DNA of 64,000 nt from Erwinia pyri (GTDB lineage Bacteria; Pseudomonadota; Gammaproteobacteria; Enterobacterales; Enterobacteriaceae), in assembly GCF_030758455.1 (NCBI RefSeq), contig NZ_CP132353.1:4340001-4404000 (forward strand). Direction: 5' to 3'. Under the pieces are notes generated by a model. The model had not been told where the DNA came from, searched no databases, and was given only the letters and a program-made list of their open reading frames with translations. Shown here piece by piece: positions 34,021-43,671 of the stretch; position 1 is the stretch's first letter; each line of letters opens with the position of its first letter. The translations under genes and the position numbers were made by a program.

Positions 34021-35016
34021 TTAATCTGGTTTCATCACCTGATCGTAAGTTCCGCCATCGGCAAAGTGGGTTTTCTGTGCTTTTGCCCAGCCACCGAATT
34101 TGTTATCGATGGTAAATAATTTTACCGGGGCGAAGGTGCTGGAAAACTTCTTAGCGATCTCCGGATCGCGTGGACGGTAATAGTTCTGCGCAGCGATAGT
34201 CTGCCCTTCCGGGGAATAGAGGTATTTCAGATAAGCATCGGCCACTTTACGGGTGTCACGCTCATCCACCACTTTATCTACCACGGAGACAGTAGGTTCA
34301 GCAAGGATCGACTCTTGCGGAGTCACGATATCAAACTTATCCTTACCCAGCTTGTTAACTGCCAGATAAGCTTCGTTTTCCCAGGCGATCAGCACATCGC
34401 CAAGGCCGCGTTCAACGAAGGTGTTGGTTGCACCACGAGCACCGGAATCCTGCACTTCCACATTTTTAAACAGGGCTTTTACGTAAGCCTGTGCTTTAGC
34501 CTGGTCACCATTATTATGATCCAGAGCCCAGCCCCATGCCGCCAGATAGTTCCAGCGTGCTCCGCCAGAAGTTTTAGGATTTGGCGTGATCACCGAAACG
34601 CCCGGCTTGATGAGATCGCTCCAGTCGTGGATCTGTTTGGGATTACCCTTGCGCACCAGGAAGACGATGGTTGAAGTGTAGGGTGCAGAGTTATCGGGCA
34701 GCCGCTTGATCCAGTTTTTATCGATACGACCGCGCTCAGCGATGGCATCAACGTCAGATTCCAGCGCCAGAGTGACGACATCAGCACGAATGCCGTTGAT
34801 CACGGAGGTGGCCTGCTTGCCGGAACCGCCATGCGACTGGCGGATGACCACATTGTCCCCGGTTTCCTGCTTGTAATGCGCGCTGAAGGCTTTGTTGTAC
34901 TGTTCATACAGCTCACGAGTCGGATCGTAAGAAACATTCAGCAGCTGAATATCTTTTGCCAGGACGCTGGTTGAGGCCAGTAACAGGGTTAATCCCACAC
35001 TCCACTTCTTCATCAC
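34021..35016 (-). CDS. sbp: Periplasmic sulfate-binding protein
   Basis: The binding protein of the sulfate/thiosulfate ABC transporter, 331 residues, with a clear signal peptide ([20 protein letters not shown]) cleaved before [17 protein letters not shown]. The SHGGSGKQA and GARGATNTF segments belong to the sulfate-binding family. It lies alone between cdh and pfkA and is expected to be CysB-regulated. Confidence 0.95.
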   Translation of the reverse strand: MMKKWSVGLTLLLASTSVLAKDIQLLNVSYDPTRELYEQYNKAFSAHYKQETGDNVVIRQSHGGSGKQATSVINGIRADVVTLALESDVDAIAERGRIDKNWIKRLPDNSAPYTSTIVFLVRKGNPKQIHDWSDLIKPGVSVITPNPKTSGGARWNYLAAWGWALDHNNGDQAKAQAYVKALFKNVEVQDSGARGATNTFVERGLGDVLIAWENEAYLAVNKLGKDKFDIVTPQESILAEPTVSVVDKVVDERDTRKVADAYLKYLYSPEGQTIAAQNYYRPRDPEIAKKFSSTFAPVKLFTIDNKFGGWAKAQKTHFADGGTYDQVMKPD

Positions 35017-35021
35017 ACTCT

Positions 35022-35105
35022 CCCAAAGGTTTTTTGCTGAGAGTAGCGTGACACAAAGTGATTCGTGGTTTAAAGAATTAAAAAATAGCTTTAATAACCT
35101 TTGGG
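35022..35105. promoter_or_regulatory. Inverted repeat in sbp upstream region
   Basis: CCCAAAGGTT at 35022-35031 and AACCTTTGGG at 35096-35105 are perfect 10-base inverted copies, 64 bp apart, directly upstream of sbp. They could be paired protein sites or a long-range leader stem. Confidence 0.5.
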
Positions 35106-35155
35106 TATATAGAGAGACAAAATAAAGGCGCTGTCATTCAGCGCCCTGTTTATTA

Positions 35156-36118
35156 TCAGTAAAGCTTTTTCGCCGTGTCCAGCCAGTCGCCTTTGAACGG
35201 CCGCTTCATGTTTTCAATGGCGTCAATAATATCGTGGTGCACCATTTTCTCATTCTGAATACCCACACAGCGGCCGCCGTAGCCCTGTAGCAGCAGCTCA
35301 ATAGAGTAGGCACCCATGCGGGAAGCCAGAATACGGTCATAGGCCACCGGTGCGCCGCCGCGCTGGATATGCCCCAGAACGGTAGAACGGGTTTCTCGTT
35401 TGGTTTCCGACTCGATGTACTTTGCCAGCTCATCGATATCGCAAATGTGCTCGGTAATCGCCACAATCGCGTGCTTTTTGCCCTTGGCGATGCCCGCTTT
35501 GATCTCTTCTACCAGCTCTTCACGGGTATAAGGGATCTCAGGCAATACGATGAATTCACAGCCGCCGGCAATGGCTGCGGCCAGAGTCAGATCGCCGCAG
35601 TAGCGCCCCATCACCTCAACGATTGAGATACGCTGGTGGGAAGAAGAAGTATCACGCAGGCGGTCAATTGCCTCAACGACCGTTTCGAGCGCCGTGAAAT
35701 AACCGATGGTGTAATCCGTCCCCGCTACATCGTTATCAATAGTGCCCGGCAGGCCGATACAGGGGAAGCCCATCTCCGTCAGGCGTTTGGCGCCCATGTA
35801 GGAGCCGTCACCGCCGATCACTACCAGCGCATCAATGCCGCGCTTTTTCATGTTCTCGATAGCAACCTGACGCACGCTTTCTTCGCGGAATTCAGGGAAA
35901 CGCGCCGACCCAAGAAAGGTGCCGCCGCGGTTAATCATGTCAGAGACGCTGTAGCGGTCCAGGTTGGCCATGCGATCTTCGTACAGACCCAGGTAGCCAT
36001 CATAAACGCCACACACTTCAAGGCCCTCACTGAGGGCGGCGCGAACCACACCCCTGATGGCTGCGTTCATACCCGGAGCGTCACCGCCGCTTGTCAGTAC
36101 ACCGATTTTTTTAATCAT
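35156..36118 (-). CDS. pfkA: 6-phosphofructokinase I
   Basis: The main glycolytic phosphofructokinase, 320 residues, the E. coli length. [18 protein letters not shown] is the ATP-site start, and [16 protein letters not shown] carries the catalytic aspartate. It is flanked by fieF and sbp as in E. coli. Confidence 0.97.
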   Translation of the reverse strand: MIKKIGVLTSGGDAPGMNAAIRGVVRAALSEGLEVCGVYDGYLGLYEDRMANLDRYSVSDMINRGGTFLGSARFPEFREESVRQVAIENMKKRGIDALVVIGGDGSYMGAKRLTEMGFPCIGLPGTIDNDVAGTDYTIGYFTALETVVEAIDRLRDTSSSHQRISIVEVMGRYCGDLTLAAAIAGGCEFIVLPEIPYTREELVEEIKAGIAKGKKHAIVAITEHICDIDELAKYIESETKRETRSTVLGHIQRGGAPVAYDRILASRMGAYSIELLLQGYGGRCVGIQNEKMVHHDIIDAIENMKRPFKGDWLDTAKKLY

Positions 36119-36327
36119 GACAACCTCTGAACTTGTTAATGCGAATGTTGAATGCTGGACGCCGTGGAAGGTCGACGCATAAAGGCGAGCTTAACGACTA
36201 ATGATGGCAATAGTATATCAAAGCCAGGGGGCTGAATTGATTCAGGTCAGCGATCATTCAGCTATTTTTTTTGCACCCCATCACGTTTCTGTTAATGATT
36301 CAGCTAACTTCTTTATTTACCGGAAAA

Positions 36328-37230
36328 TTATAGCTTAAGACTCTTTTCCAGCTCCGCTGGCACCACCGAGCAGGGATCCTGGTGAATAATCACGTCAGAA
36401 CCTGGAAAACGATCCAGCAGCGCTCTCTCTACTTCTTCGGCCATTTTATGTGCCTGAAAAAGCGGAAGATTATCATCCATTTCAAGATGTAGCTGAATAA
36501 ACCGGGTCGGCCCGGACTGACGGGTACGCACGTCGTGCGCGCCCTGCACGCCGGGCCAGTTAGCGGCTATATCAATAATCACCTGGCGATCTTCATCGGG
36601 CAGCGCTCTGTCCAGCAGCGCCTGCACCGCTTCATAACCCATCCGCAGCGCGCTGTATAAAATCCAGACGCCAATGCCAAGCGCAAAAAGCGCATCCGCA
36701 CGCCTGAAGCCATACCAGCTCAGGCCTAACGCCAGCAGAATGGCGCCGTTCATGATCACGTCAGACTGGTAATGAAGCATATCGGCGCGAATAGCCAGGC
36801 TGCGGGTCTTTTTCACCACCCATCGCTGAAAAGTCACCAGCGCCAGCGTAGAGAAGAGCGCAATCAGCGTAACCACTATCCCCACCAGCGGCGCACGCAT
36901 TTCATTGGGCGTAGCCAGATGTTGTAAACCTGTCAGGAACAGAAACAGCGCTGATCCGGAGATAAACATGCTCTGAGCCAGCGCGGCAAGCGACTCCGCC
37001 TTGCCATGCCCAAAAGTATGCTCTGCATCGGCAGGCTGAAGCGAGTATCGCACCACCAGGAGGTTGGTAAGGGACGCGGCGATATCCACCAGAGAGTCGA
37101 CAAGCGCCGCTAACAGGCTGACCGAACCGGTATACCACCAGGCAAAAATCTTCACCAGCAGCAGTATTGAAGCCAGCGTGGTAGCCGCCAGCGCAGCCCG
37201 GTTTACCAGGCGGGCGTAGTGTTGATCCAT
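36328..37230 (-). CDS. fieF: Cation diffusion facilitator FieF (Zn/Fe efflux)
   Basis: A six-helix H+-coupled divalent-metal exporter, 300 residues. The D-x3-D metal site is in [12 protein letters not shown] near residue 45, and [14 protein letters not shown] follows. The C-terminal cytoplasmic domain contains [11 protein letters not shown]. The start is only about 70 bp from the prophage left attachment site, which separates fieF from its usual upstream neighbour cpxP. Confidence 0.95.
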   Translation of the reverse strand: MDQHYARLVNRAALAATTLASILLLVKIFAWWYTGSVSLLAALVDSLVDIAASLTNLLVVRYSLQPADAEHTFGHGKAESLAALAQSMFISGSALFLFLTGLQHLATPNEMRAPLVGIVVTLIALFSTLALVTFQRWVVKKTRSLAIRADMLHYQSDVIMNGAILLALGLSWYGFRRADALFALGIGVWILYSALRMGYEAVQALLDRALPDEDRQVIIDIAANWPGVQGAHDVRTRQSGPTRFIQLHLEMDDNLPLFQAHKMAEEVERALLDRFPGSDVIIHQDPCSVVPAELEKSLKL

Positions 37231-37276
37231 GCCGCACTCCCTTTAGTTGAGTGCGTAAGTATACTGGATTTCAGGC

Positions 37277-37321
37277 AAAAAAAACCCCGCCATCATAGCG
37301 GGGGAAGACAGGGATGGTGTC
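37277..37321. other. attL: Left attachment site (partial CpxQ copy with its terminator)
   Basis: A 22-bp core at 37300-37321, ending AAGACAGGGATGGTGTC, is identical to 54745-54766. It abuts a terminator hairpin, CCCCGC/GCGGGG with an A8 run (37277-37303). This is the 3' part of a CpxQ-type sequence read on the minus strand. The hairpin here is likely the host original. Confidence 0.85.
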
Positions 37322-37390
37322 CATTAATCACACCTATCCAAATGAAATAAAAGGATTTATTTCTCGAAATGTCCATGTATTGACCACGTC

Positions 37391-37421
37391 ATAAAAAAAG
37401 CCCACTAATTTAGCGGGCTTC
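37391..37421 (-). terminator. Terminator after the TM2 gene
   Basis: Read on the minus strand, AGCCCGC and the partly complementary GTGGGCT form a stem followed by TTTTTTT, just after the stop of the zinc-ribbon/TM2 gene. Confidence 0.7.
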
Positions 37422-37444
37422 GTTTTTCACATCCTTCAGCAGTT

Positions 37445-37744
37445 TTAACCGTATTTTCTGGCAAAATCTTCGTCGGATGAACATAAGTACATGATGAATT
37501 CGATAAAGGCGATAATCGCTGGAATGAACGTCCAGCAGAAGATCAGATACAAAATGCCCTGGCCAACCCGGCCCAGATAAAATTTATGCACCCCAAAACC
37601 ACCCAGGAAGAAAGCCAAAAGCGCAGCAGCGATCCTGCTTTTTTGACCTGCCTCAGAACCTTGAGTTGCTCCACAATGCGGACACGCCTTAGCGGAACTG
37701 TGAATTTCTTTCCCGCAACCACGACAAAAAACCATTCCAGACAT
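37445..37744 (-). CDS. Zinc-ribbon plus TM2-domain membrane protein
   Basis: A 99-residue protein started at MSGMVFCRG after GGAG. CRGCGKEIHSSAKACPHCG is a four-cysteine zinc ribbon, followed by a TM2 domain with two hydrophobic helices (AALLAFFLGGFGVHKFYLG and QGILYLIFCWTFIPAIIAFIEF). It lies between ogr and the attachment site, a common place for cargo genes in P2 relatives. The function is unknown; superinfection exclusion or a host-membrane role are only guesses. Confidence 0.85.
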   Translation of the reverse strand: MSGMVFCRGCGKEIHSSAKACPHCGATQGSEAGQKSRIAAALLAFFLGGFGVHKFYLGRVGQGILYLIFCWTFIPAIIAFIEFIMYLCSSDEDFARKYG

Positions 37745-37822
37745 ATAAAACTCCATCTTCATAAATTTAAAAGTTACATTTGAGTTATCGGCACTGACTT
37801 GATTTGTTTTAATTCTGATTAA

Positions 37823-37850
37823 AAAAAACCCCGCTGGGCGAGGTCATTTA
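37823..37850 (-). terminator. Terminator after ogr
   Basis: On the minus strand CCTCGC and GCGGGG (with one G-T pair) form a short stem followed by a run of T residues, ten bases after the ogr stop. Confidence 0.65.
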
Positions 37851-37860
37851 TCTTTAAATT

Positions 37861-38100
37861 TCAGAGTGATAAGGCTAACTGATTTTCACCGTAATTTGAC
37901 CGCGGGAAAATGTCTGTTGGCACTGTATGCGCCGCAACAGGGGTAACGTTATTCAGGAAATGCTCCACTGCATCGAGCGTGGTAAAAGCACTACCACAAC
38001 TAAGATTATTACACTGATGATAACTGCGTCTTACCTCATTGCTGAGCATTACGCTGGTACGGGTTTTCGCGCTGGCACCACATTTCGGACAGGTGAACAT
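37861..38100 (-). CDS. ogr: Late transcription activator Ogr/Delta
   Basis: A 79-residue zinc-finger activator of P2 late promoters. CPKCGASAKTRTS and YHQCNNLSCGSAF supply the four-Cys zinc site, and the spacing matches P2 Ogr. It should bind TGT-N12-ACA boxes; two such boxes are found in this element before FI and P. Confidence 0.93.
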   Translation of the reverse strand: MFTCPKCGASAKTRTSVMLSNEVRRSYHQCNNLSCGSAFTTLDAVEHFLNNVTPVAAHTVPTDIFPRSNYGENQLALSL

Positions 38101-38160
38101 AACACCTCACCACAATCTGATTAAACTCAGGTGCATTTTAAGACGTATCTGATATAAAAT

Positions 38161-39273
38161 CTATTCCGTTTCGCTTGTTTCTTCATCAGCATCCCATGTG
38201 GTTATCCTCACTTCCAGATCAAGCCCAGTCATAAAACCGTTGTCGTCTATCGTATGGTTGACCCGGTTAATTACCCAATCAGCCGCATCTATCATCGGCT
38301 TAAACCCGCTGACGTTCGCATGCAGCTCCGGGTAAAGGTCTTCCCGGCCACGTGCCAGGGTAATGCTGAATTCAGCAGCGCCCCGCTGTAATTCAGACCA
38401 TTTTGCCGCAGCGGCACGCCGCGCCGCCCGTTCCGTCTTGAAGGTTTTACGCATTACAAATACGTTTCCCTCTGCCCCTTCCACATAGTCCCCTTCTTTT
38501 TTGCTCGACGCTGGCGTGACATTGACCGGCTTTTTAACTTTTCTGCGTTTCACCGTCGTGGGCTTTTTCTTTCCAAAGTTCAGATCAAGCCAGTAGGCCT
38601 GCACGCCCGTATATGCGTCCCTATCCGCAATGCGGAACGAATGCCCGTCACCGCTTTCTTTTGTGATCATCACCGCGGGTAAAACCCGTCCACTTTGTGA
38701 CACACCCAGCCCCGGCACAATGAACAACAGGCGGCCATTTTTAATGGTGGCAACCGCACCCAACATTTCCGCCATGCGTGTCAGAAAACTGATATCTGAT
38801 TCACTCGTCTGGTCTGCATGGTCGATACCCACATCTTTCAGTGAAGCGCTCACAGCCGGAATTAAATCATAACGCCCTGCAATAGCAGACACGACGTCAC
38901 CCACCGTGACGTTATGCCAGCTGTATTCGCGCTTAACGTTGAAGTCGTCCCTAAAATCTGCGCTGCGGGCCGTCACAATCAACCGGTCAGGCGGCCCCTG
39001 ATGGGTAATTTCATCGACCGTGAAAAATCCTTTATCAACGAGCGGACGATCAGCCCAGCCGATAGCCACGGATATTTGCGCGCCGCGTGAAGGCATAACA
39101 ACCAGACCGTCCGTATCATCTATGGTCAGCTCAAGCCGATCCGCTTCAAATCCCCGGTTATCAGTAAGTGTCAGAGACATTAACCGATCATCCAGACTTG
39201 TCAGCTCAGCCCCTTTTACCGTCAGCCTGTAAGCCGGTCGCGGTGATAAATCATCATCGAATAAATTCAGCAT
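38161..39273 (-). CDS. D: P2 gpD-like tail (late control) protein
   Basis: The baseplate-tip/spike-associated tail protein gpD. The ATG at 39273 follows AGGGGG, giving 370 residues beginning MLNLFDDDLSP. SLTLTDNRGFEADRLELTIDDTDG, SARSADFRDDFN-type and DISFLTRMAEMLGA segments match the family through the full length. Its operon partners U, T, E and FII are absent upstream, so it is probably non-functional for assembly. Confidence 0.92.
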   Translation of the reverse strand: MLNLFDDDLSPRPAYRLTVKGAELTSLDDRLMSLTLTDNRGFEADRLELTIDDTDGLVVMPSRGAQISVAIGWADRPLVDKGFFTVDEITHQGPPDRLIVTARSADFRDDFNVKREYSWHNVTVGDVVSAIAGRYDLIPAVSASLKDVGIDHADQTSESDISFLTRMAEMLGAVATIKNGRLLFIVPGLGVSQSGRVLPAVMITKESGDGHSFRIADRDAYTGVQAYWLDLNFGKKKPTTVKRRKVKKPVNVTPASSKKEGDYVEGAEGNVFVMRKTFKTERAARRAAAAKWSELQRGAAEFSITLARGREDLYPELHANVSGFKPMIDAADWVINRVNHTIDDNGFMTGLDLEVRITTWDADEETSETE

Positions 39274-39330
39274 AAATCCCCCTGCCTGCATCCTCGCCCG
39301 CGCGGGGACTCCGCGTCAGCAGTCCAGTGT

Positions 39331-39348
39331 TGTAAGCGGCCAGCGACA
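39331..39348. promoter_or_regulatory. Ogr activator box before FI
   Basis: TGT-N12-ACA, the Ogr/Delta site, is centred 81 bp before the FI start. If the start site lies about 55 bp downstream of the box, transcription begins near 39395. The box could also serve D in the opposite direction. Confidence 0.75.
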
Positions 39349-39420
39349 ACCGGCACAAGGTGAAAAGAGGGGCGGCGTTCCCGATGATGTATTGCACGCA
39401 TCAAACAGAGGCTAACAAGC

Positions 39421-40608
39421 ATGAGCGACAATTATCACCACGGTACACAGGTCAAGGAAACCACTGACCTGAGCACGCTAATTCGCGACATTGATACCGC
39501 CGTTCTCGGCGTGATCTGTGTGGCGGATGATGCCGACGCCGTTGCTTTCCCCCTGGACACGCCAGTATTGCTGACGCGCGTCAGGGACTATCTCGGTAAA
39601 GCTGGAAAATCCGGCACGCTTTATTCTACTTTGAAAGCCATTTCCGATCAGTCGAGCCCGAAGACGGTTGTTATCCGTGTAGCGGATGCCTCAAAAGTCG
39701 TGGCTGAAGAGGGTGAAACGGCACCCACCCAAACCCAGCTCGTTATCGGCGGCGTCAACAGTGAAGGCCGCTACACCGGACTTTTTGCGCTGTTAACGGC
39801 TGAGCCCCGCGTGGGGGAGCGTCCTCGCGTTCTCGCCGTTCCAGGACTGGACACGAAAGAGGCGGCGTTACAACTGGCGGTAATCGCTGAGAAGCTGAGG
39901 GCATTCGCCTATGTCAGCGCCAATGGCTGCAAGACTATTGCTGAGGCCAAAGCCTACCGCGAAGCCTTCAGTGAACGTGAAATCATGGTTATTTATCCGG
40001 ATTTTATCGCCTATAACAGCCAGAGCGGCGCTAACGAGGTTGCCCCCTCACCCGCTTACGCGGTTGGCCTGCGCGCTAAGATTGATGCTGAACAGGGCTG
40101 GCATAAAGTACTGTCCAACGTTCCTGTCTCTAACGTGCTGGGTATGTCTGCGGACATTTACTGGACGCTTCAGGGCACCGATACCGACGCTGACGATCTC
40201 AACAGCAAAGGCATCACGACCCTGATTAAGCGCGACGGCTTCCGCTTCTGGGGATCACGCACCTGCGACGCGGAAACCTACGTTTTTGAAAGCTACACCC
40301 GCACGGCGCAAATCCTCGCAGACATGATCGCTGAGGCGCATTTTGCCTACATCGATAAGCCGATGACGCCTTCGCTGATTAAAGACATCGTGGATGGCAT
40401 CAACCGCAAAGGAGCCTCTCTGGTTACTGCCGGTCGCCTGCTGGGCTTTAACTGCTGGTATGACAAGAGCGACAACACGACGGAAACCCTGCGTGAAGGC
40501 GCGGCCACCATTCGCTACAAATACACGCCGGTTCCTCCACTTGAAAACCTGACTCTGGTTCAGGAATTCACGGATGAATATTTCGCCGTGTTCGATCAGC
40601 TCGCTTAG
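39421..40608 (+). CDS. FI: P2 gpFI-like contractile tail sheath protein
   Basis: The tail sheath subunit, 395 residues against 396 in P2. ILGVPGLDTKE-type (here VLAVPGLDTKEAAL), FAYVSANGCKTIAEAKAYRE, KIDAEQGWHKVLSNV and RDGFRFWGSRTC match along the whole chain. The last residues (FDQLA) may be native or created at the junction with the O stub. It runs opposite to D, whereas both face the same way in P2. Confidence 0.93.
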   Translation: MSDNYHHGTQVKETTDLSTLIRDIDTAVLGVICVADDADAVAFPLDTPVLLTRVRDYLGKAGKSGTLYSTLKAISDQSSPKTVVIRVADASKVVAEEGETAPTQTQLVIGGVNSEGRYTGLFALLTAEPRVGERPRVLAVPGLDTKEAALQLAVIAEKLRAFAYVSANGCKTIAEAKAYREAFSEREIMVIYPDFIAYNSQSGANEVAPSPAYAVGLRAKIDAEQGWHKVLSNVPVSNVLGMSADIYWTLQGTDTDADDLNSKGITTLIKRDGFRFWGSRTCDAETYVFESYTRTAQILADMIAEAHFAYIDKPMTPSLIKDIVDGINRKGASLVTAGRLLGFNCWYDKSDNTTETLREGAATIRYKYTPVPPLENLTLVQEFTDEYFAVFDQLA

Positions 40609-40648
40609 CACCTTCGACCGCCACGCGGAAAAACTTCGATTTAGGCAT
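40607..40648 (-). pseudogene. O: 14-codon stub of capsid scaffold gene O
   Basis: On the minus strand an ATG at 40648 opens MPKSKFFRVAVEGA, which resembles the start of P2 gpO (MAKKVSKFFRIGVEG). Identity ends after about 14 codons, where it runs into the 3' end of FI on the opposite strand. It keeps the normal position divergent from P and marks a deletion or inversion junction. Confidence 0.75.
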
Positions 40649-40733
40649 CGTTCAAACTCCGGTTAATCAGTGGTGTCCTCACCCTGTGCCCCTATATTCA
40701 TTCCCACAGCAAAACCGCGCCACACATAGGAAT

Positions 40734-40751
40734 TGTCAGACGCCAGCGACA
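40734..40751. promoter_or_regulatory. Ogr activator box between O stub and P
   Basis: A TGT-N12-ACA site, inside the palindromic arms ATTGT and ACAAT, lies 55 bp before P. In P2 this region holds the divergent P and O late promoters. It shares GCCAGCGACAA with the box before FI. Confidence 0.75.
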
Positions 40752-40797
40752 ATCTCCCCTGATATTCCCGGCCTCGCGGGCGCGATAGTCTGTGCTC

Positions 40798-42510
40798 ATG
40801 AAAACCGTCACCGATCCCCGAACAGAAGCCAAAAGCCTTTACTGGCAGGCTTACAGCATTCCCCAAATCGCTCAGCGAATCGGGGTGAGCGCCAACACGA
40901 TTTATTCCTGGCGCCGCCGTGATTCCTGGGATGCGACGACGCCTATACAGCGGGCGCTGGAGCGTACTGATGTGCGCTACCTTCGCCTGATTGAGAAAGA
41001 GGATTTGAGTGCTCACGATTTCAAAACGATTGACCTGTTAGGCCGACAACTGGCCAGGCTGGCGCGTGACGAACGAAAAGAGCAGGAGAAGGAGAAAAAG
41101 GAGAAAGCGCCGAAGAATCACTTCAGTGCAGAGCAGATCGCGGAACTACGCGCCCTGGTACTCGACTCGCTTTATGAGCATCAGAAACGCTGGTACAGAC
41201 AGCGGGATCGCCGTAACCGGTTCATTCTGAAGTCCCGTCAGATTGGGGCCAGTTGGTACTTTGCGCGTGAGGCGCTGCTGAGGGCTCTTGAAACCGGTAC
41301 TAACCAGATATTTCTTTCGGCTTCGAGGGCGCAGGCGTTCCAGTTCAAAAAATTCATTATCTTTCTGGCACGCAGCATCGGTGTTGAGTTGAAAGGCGGC
41401 GATGAAATCATCCTGTCTAACGGCGCAACGCTCTATTTTCTGGGCACGTCAGCCGCTACAGCGCAGTCATATACCGGGGATCTGTATTTTGATGAGGCGT
41501 TCTGGGTAGCCAATTTCCTTAACCTGCGAAAAGTCGCAGCAGGCATGGCAACACACGTTGGACTAAGGCGCACCTATTTTTCCACGCCATCCAGTGAAGA
41601 ACATGAAGCCTATGAGTTCTGGAGCGGGAACCTGTTTAACAATGGACGGGGGAAAAAGGAGCGCGCAGAACTCGATCTTAGCCACAAGGCGCTGAAAGAC
41701 GGGCGGCTTTGTGGAGATAACATCTGGCGGCAGATTGTTACGGTCCAGGATGTTATCGACCAAGGTTTCCCCCTTATCGATCTGGACGAAATACAGAGCG
41801 ATAACAGCCCGGATGAATTTGACAACCTGTACCGGTGCATTTTCGTCAAGCAGGGAGAACGCGCATTCAATTACAACGCCCTGATAGGTTGCGGCGTTGA
41901 TGGATACAGCGGTATCTGGCCGGACTGGAACCCATACGCTCCCCGCCCGCTGGGTAACAGGAAAGTATGGATTGGCTATGACCCTAACGGCAATAGCGAC
42001 AAGGGAGACAGCGCCGGGCTTGCTGTACTGGCTCCGCCTATGGTTCCGGGCGGGAAATTCCGCGTTATTGAACGACACCAGTTAAGAGGAATGGAATTCG
42101 AAGAGCAGGCCAAATTTATTGAGCAGCTTACAAAAATCTACGACGTCCAGCACATAGACATTGATGGCACCGGCATCGGGGCGGCAGTGCATCAACTCGT
42201 AGTGAAATTTTTCCCGGCGGCTCAAATGCATCTCTATACCCCAGCGGTTAAGCGCCAGCTCGTACTTAAAGCACAAATGGTTATTCGTGCAGGCCGCTTT
42301 GAATATGACGCCGGAATGATGGATATCGTCAGTAGCTTTATGACGATCCGCAAATTCATCACTCAGGGGGGGCAAACCTCCTATGCATCCGACCGCAAGC
42401 GCGGTAGCAGTCACGGTGACCTTGCCTGGGCAACCATGCACGCATTACAAAATGAACCGCTCGGCAATGATGCTGGCAGCGGTGATGACAGTTTCGTTGA
42501 GGAATTTTAA
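40798..42510 (+). CDS. P: P2 gpP-like terminase large (ATPase) subunit
   Basis: The DNA-packaging motor subunit, 570 residues from the ATG at 40798 (P2 has 590). An N-terminal helix-turn-helix (YSIPQIAQRIGVSANTIYSWRRRDSWD) precedes the ATPase with LKSRQIGASWYFARE as Walker A and GDLYFDEAFW as Walker B. DIDGTGIGAAV lies in the nuclease part. It ends two bases before Q. Confidence 0.94.
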   Translation: MKTVTDPRTEAKSLYWQAYSIPQIAQRIGVSANTIYSWRRRDSWDATTPIQRALERTDVRYLRLIEKEDLSAHDFKTIDLLGRQLARLARDERKEQEKEKKEKAPKNHFSAEQIAELRALVLDSLYEHQKRWYRQRDRRNRFILKSRQIGASWYFAREALLRALETGTNQIFLSASRAQAFQFKKFIIFLARSIGVELKGGDEIILSNGATLYFLGTSAATAQSYTGDLYFDEAFWVANFLNLRKVAAGMATHVGLRRTYFSTPSSEEHEAYEFWSGNLFNNGRGKKERAELDLSHKALKDGRLCGDNIWRQIVTVQDVIDQGFPLIDLDEIQSDNSPDEFDNLYRCIFVKQGERAFNYNALIGCGVDGYSGIWPDWNPYAPRPLGNRKVWIGYDPNGNSDKGDSAGLAVLAPPMVPGGKFRVIERHQLRGMEFEEQAKFIEQLTKIYDVQHIDIDGTGIGAAVHQLVVKFFPAAQMHLYTPAVKRQLVLKAQMVIRAGRFEYDAGMMDIVSSFMTIRKFITQGGQTSYASDRKRGSSHGDLAWATMHALQNEPLGNDAGSGDDSFVEEF

Positions 42511-42512
42511 TA

Positions 42513-43583
42513 ATGAGCCGCAGGCATAAAGCTTCAGAAAGCATCAGTCTCAACACCATGGCAGACGTACTGCCAGCAGGGGATTCAGTTCAGCAGCCAA
42601 TTGAGGAACTACAATCTTTCAGTTTCGGTGAACCGACGCAGATTATGGACCAGCGTGATTTACAGGATTGTATGGAGTGCGCCAAGAACGGGCGCTGGTA
42701 TGAGCCACCGATCAGCACATACGGGCTTGCTCGTCTGGTTGAAGGGGCTGTGCATCATCAGTCACCGCTGATATTTAAACGCAATGTCATTATGTCCTGC
42801 TATAAACCGCATCCACTACTTTCACGGCAGGATGCCAGCGCCTTCATCATGGATTACCTGGTGTTTGGGAATGCCTACCTTGAATTAAGAGAGAACCGTC
42901 TGGGACAACCCCTTAAGCTTAAGCACACCCTGGCTAAGTACATGCGACGCGGTGAAGACCTGGACCAGTACTGGTTCGTGACCTATTACGAAGAAGATTA
43001 CGCTTTCCCGCCGGGGAAAATTTATCACCTGCGGAGCCCAAGCATTCATCAGGAAATTTACGGCAACCCAGAATATATGTCTGCCTTGCAGTCCATTTTA
43101 CTGAATGGAGAAGCTACGCTGTTCCGGCGAAACTATTACATCAATGGTAGCCACGCTGGCGTGATTGTGTACTTGACGGATCCTGTGGCTAACAGCGCTG
43201 ATGTCGATAAGCTCAAGCGCTCTCTCAAGGATGCCAGGGGAGGGGGAGCATTCAAAAACTTATTCGTGTATGCGGCAGGCGGCAAGAAGGATGGCCTACA
43301 GATCATGCCTTTCAGCCAGATTGCGGCCAAGGATGAATTCACCGGTATTAAAGACGCAACCCGTGATGACATGTTAGCGATTCACCGCGTGCCGCCACAG
43401 CTTATGGGCGTCATGCCTAACAACACAGGCGGGCTTGGTGATATCGAAAAAGCGGCAAAGGTTTTCGCTATCAATGAGCTGTACCCTATTCAGGAAGTAC
43501 TGAAAGATCTCAATGACTGGCTTGGAATTGAAGTCTTCAGCTTTAAACCTTACGCCCTGGCAGAACCCGGCGCCGCCACCTGA
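42513..43583 (+). CDS. Q: P2 gpQ-like portal protein
   Basis: The portal vertex protein, 356 residues. STYGLARLVEGAVHHQSPLIFKRN, YLVFGNAYLE, HLRSPSIHQEIYGNPEYMSAL and HRVPPQLMGVMPNNTGGLGD are typical of P2 portals. It is complete and co-directional with P. Without gpN capsid and gpO scaffold it cannot form heads in this element. Confidence 0.94.
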   Translation: MSRRHKASESISLNTMADVLPAGDSVQQPIEELQSFSFGEPTQIMDQRDLQDCMECAKNGRWYEPPISTYGLARLVEGAVHHQSPLIFKRNVIMSCYKPHPLLSRQDASAFIMDYLVFGNAYLELRENRLGQPLKLKHTLAKYMRRGEDLDQYWFVTYYEEDYAFPPGKIYHLRSPSIHQEIYGNPEYMSALQSILLNGEATLFRRNYYINGSHAGVIVYLTDPVANSADVDKLKRSLKDARGGGAFKNLFVYAAGGKKDGLQIMPFSQIAAKDEFTGIKDATRDDMLAIHRVPPQLMGVMPNNTGGLGDIEKAAKVFAINELYPIQEVLKDLNDWLGIEVFSFKPYALAEPGAAT

Positions 43584-43602
43584 TTCACCAGCCAGCAGCT
43601 GG

Positions 43603-43671
43603 CAAGGTCATTTCTGACCTTAGCACACCCTCCAATACCAGCCCTTCAGCGCCTCGCTGCGGGGTTTTTTC
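43603..43671 (+). terminator. Hairpins ending the P-Q transcript
   Basis: AAGGTCA and TGACCTT form a perfect 7-bp stem at about 43603-43621. Further on, CCTC/GGGG with a T6 run (to 43671) resembles the ogr terminator. Together they probably end the P-Q message. Confidence 0.55.
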
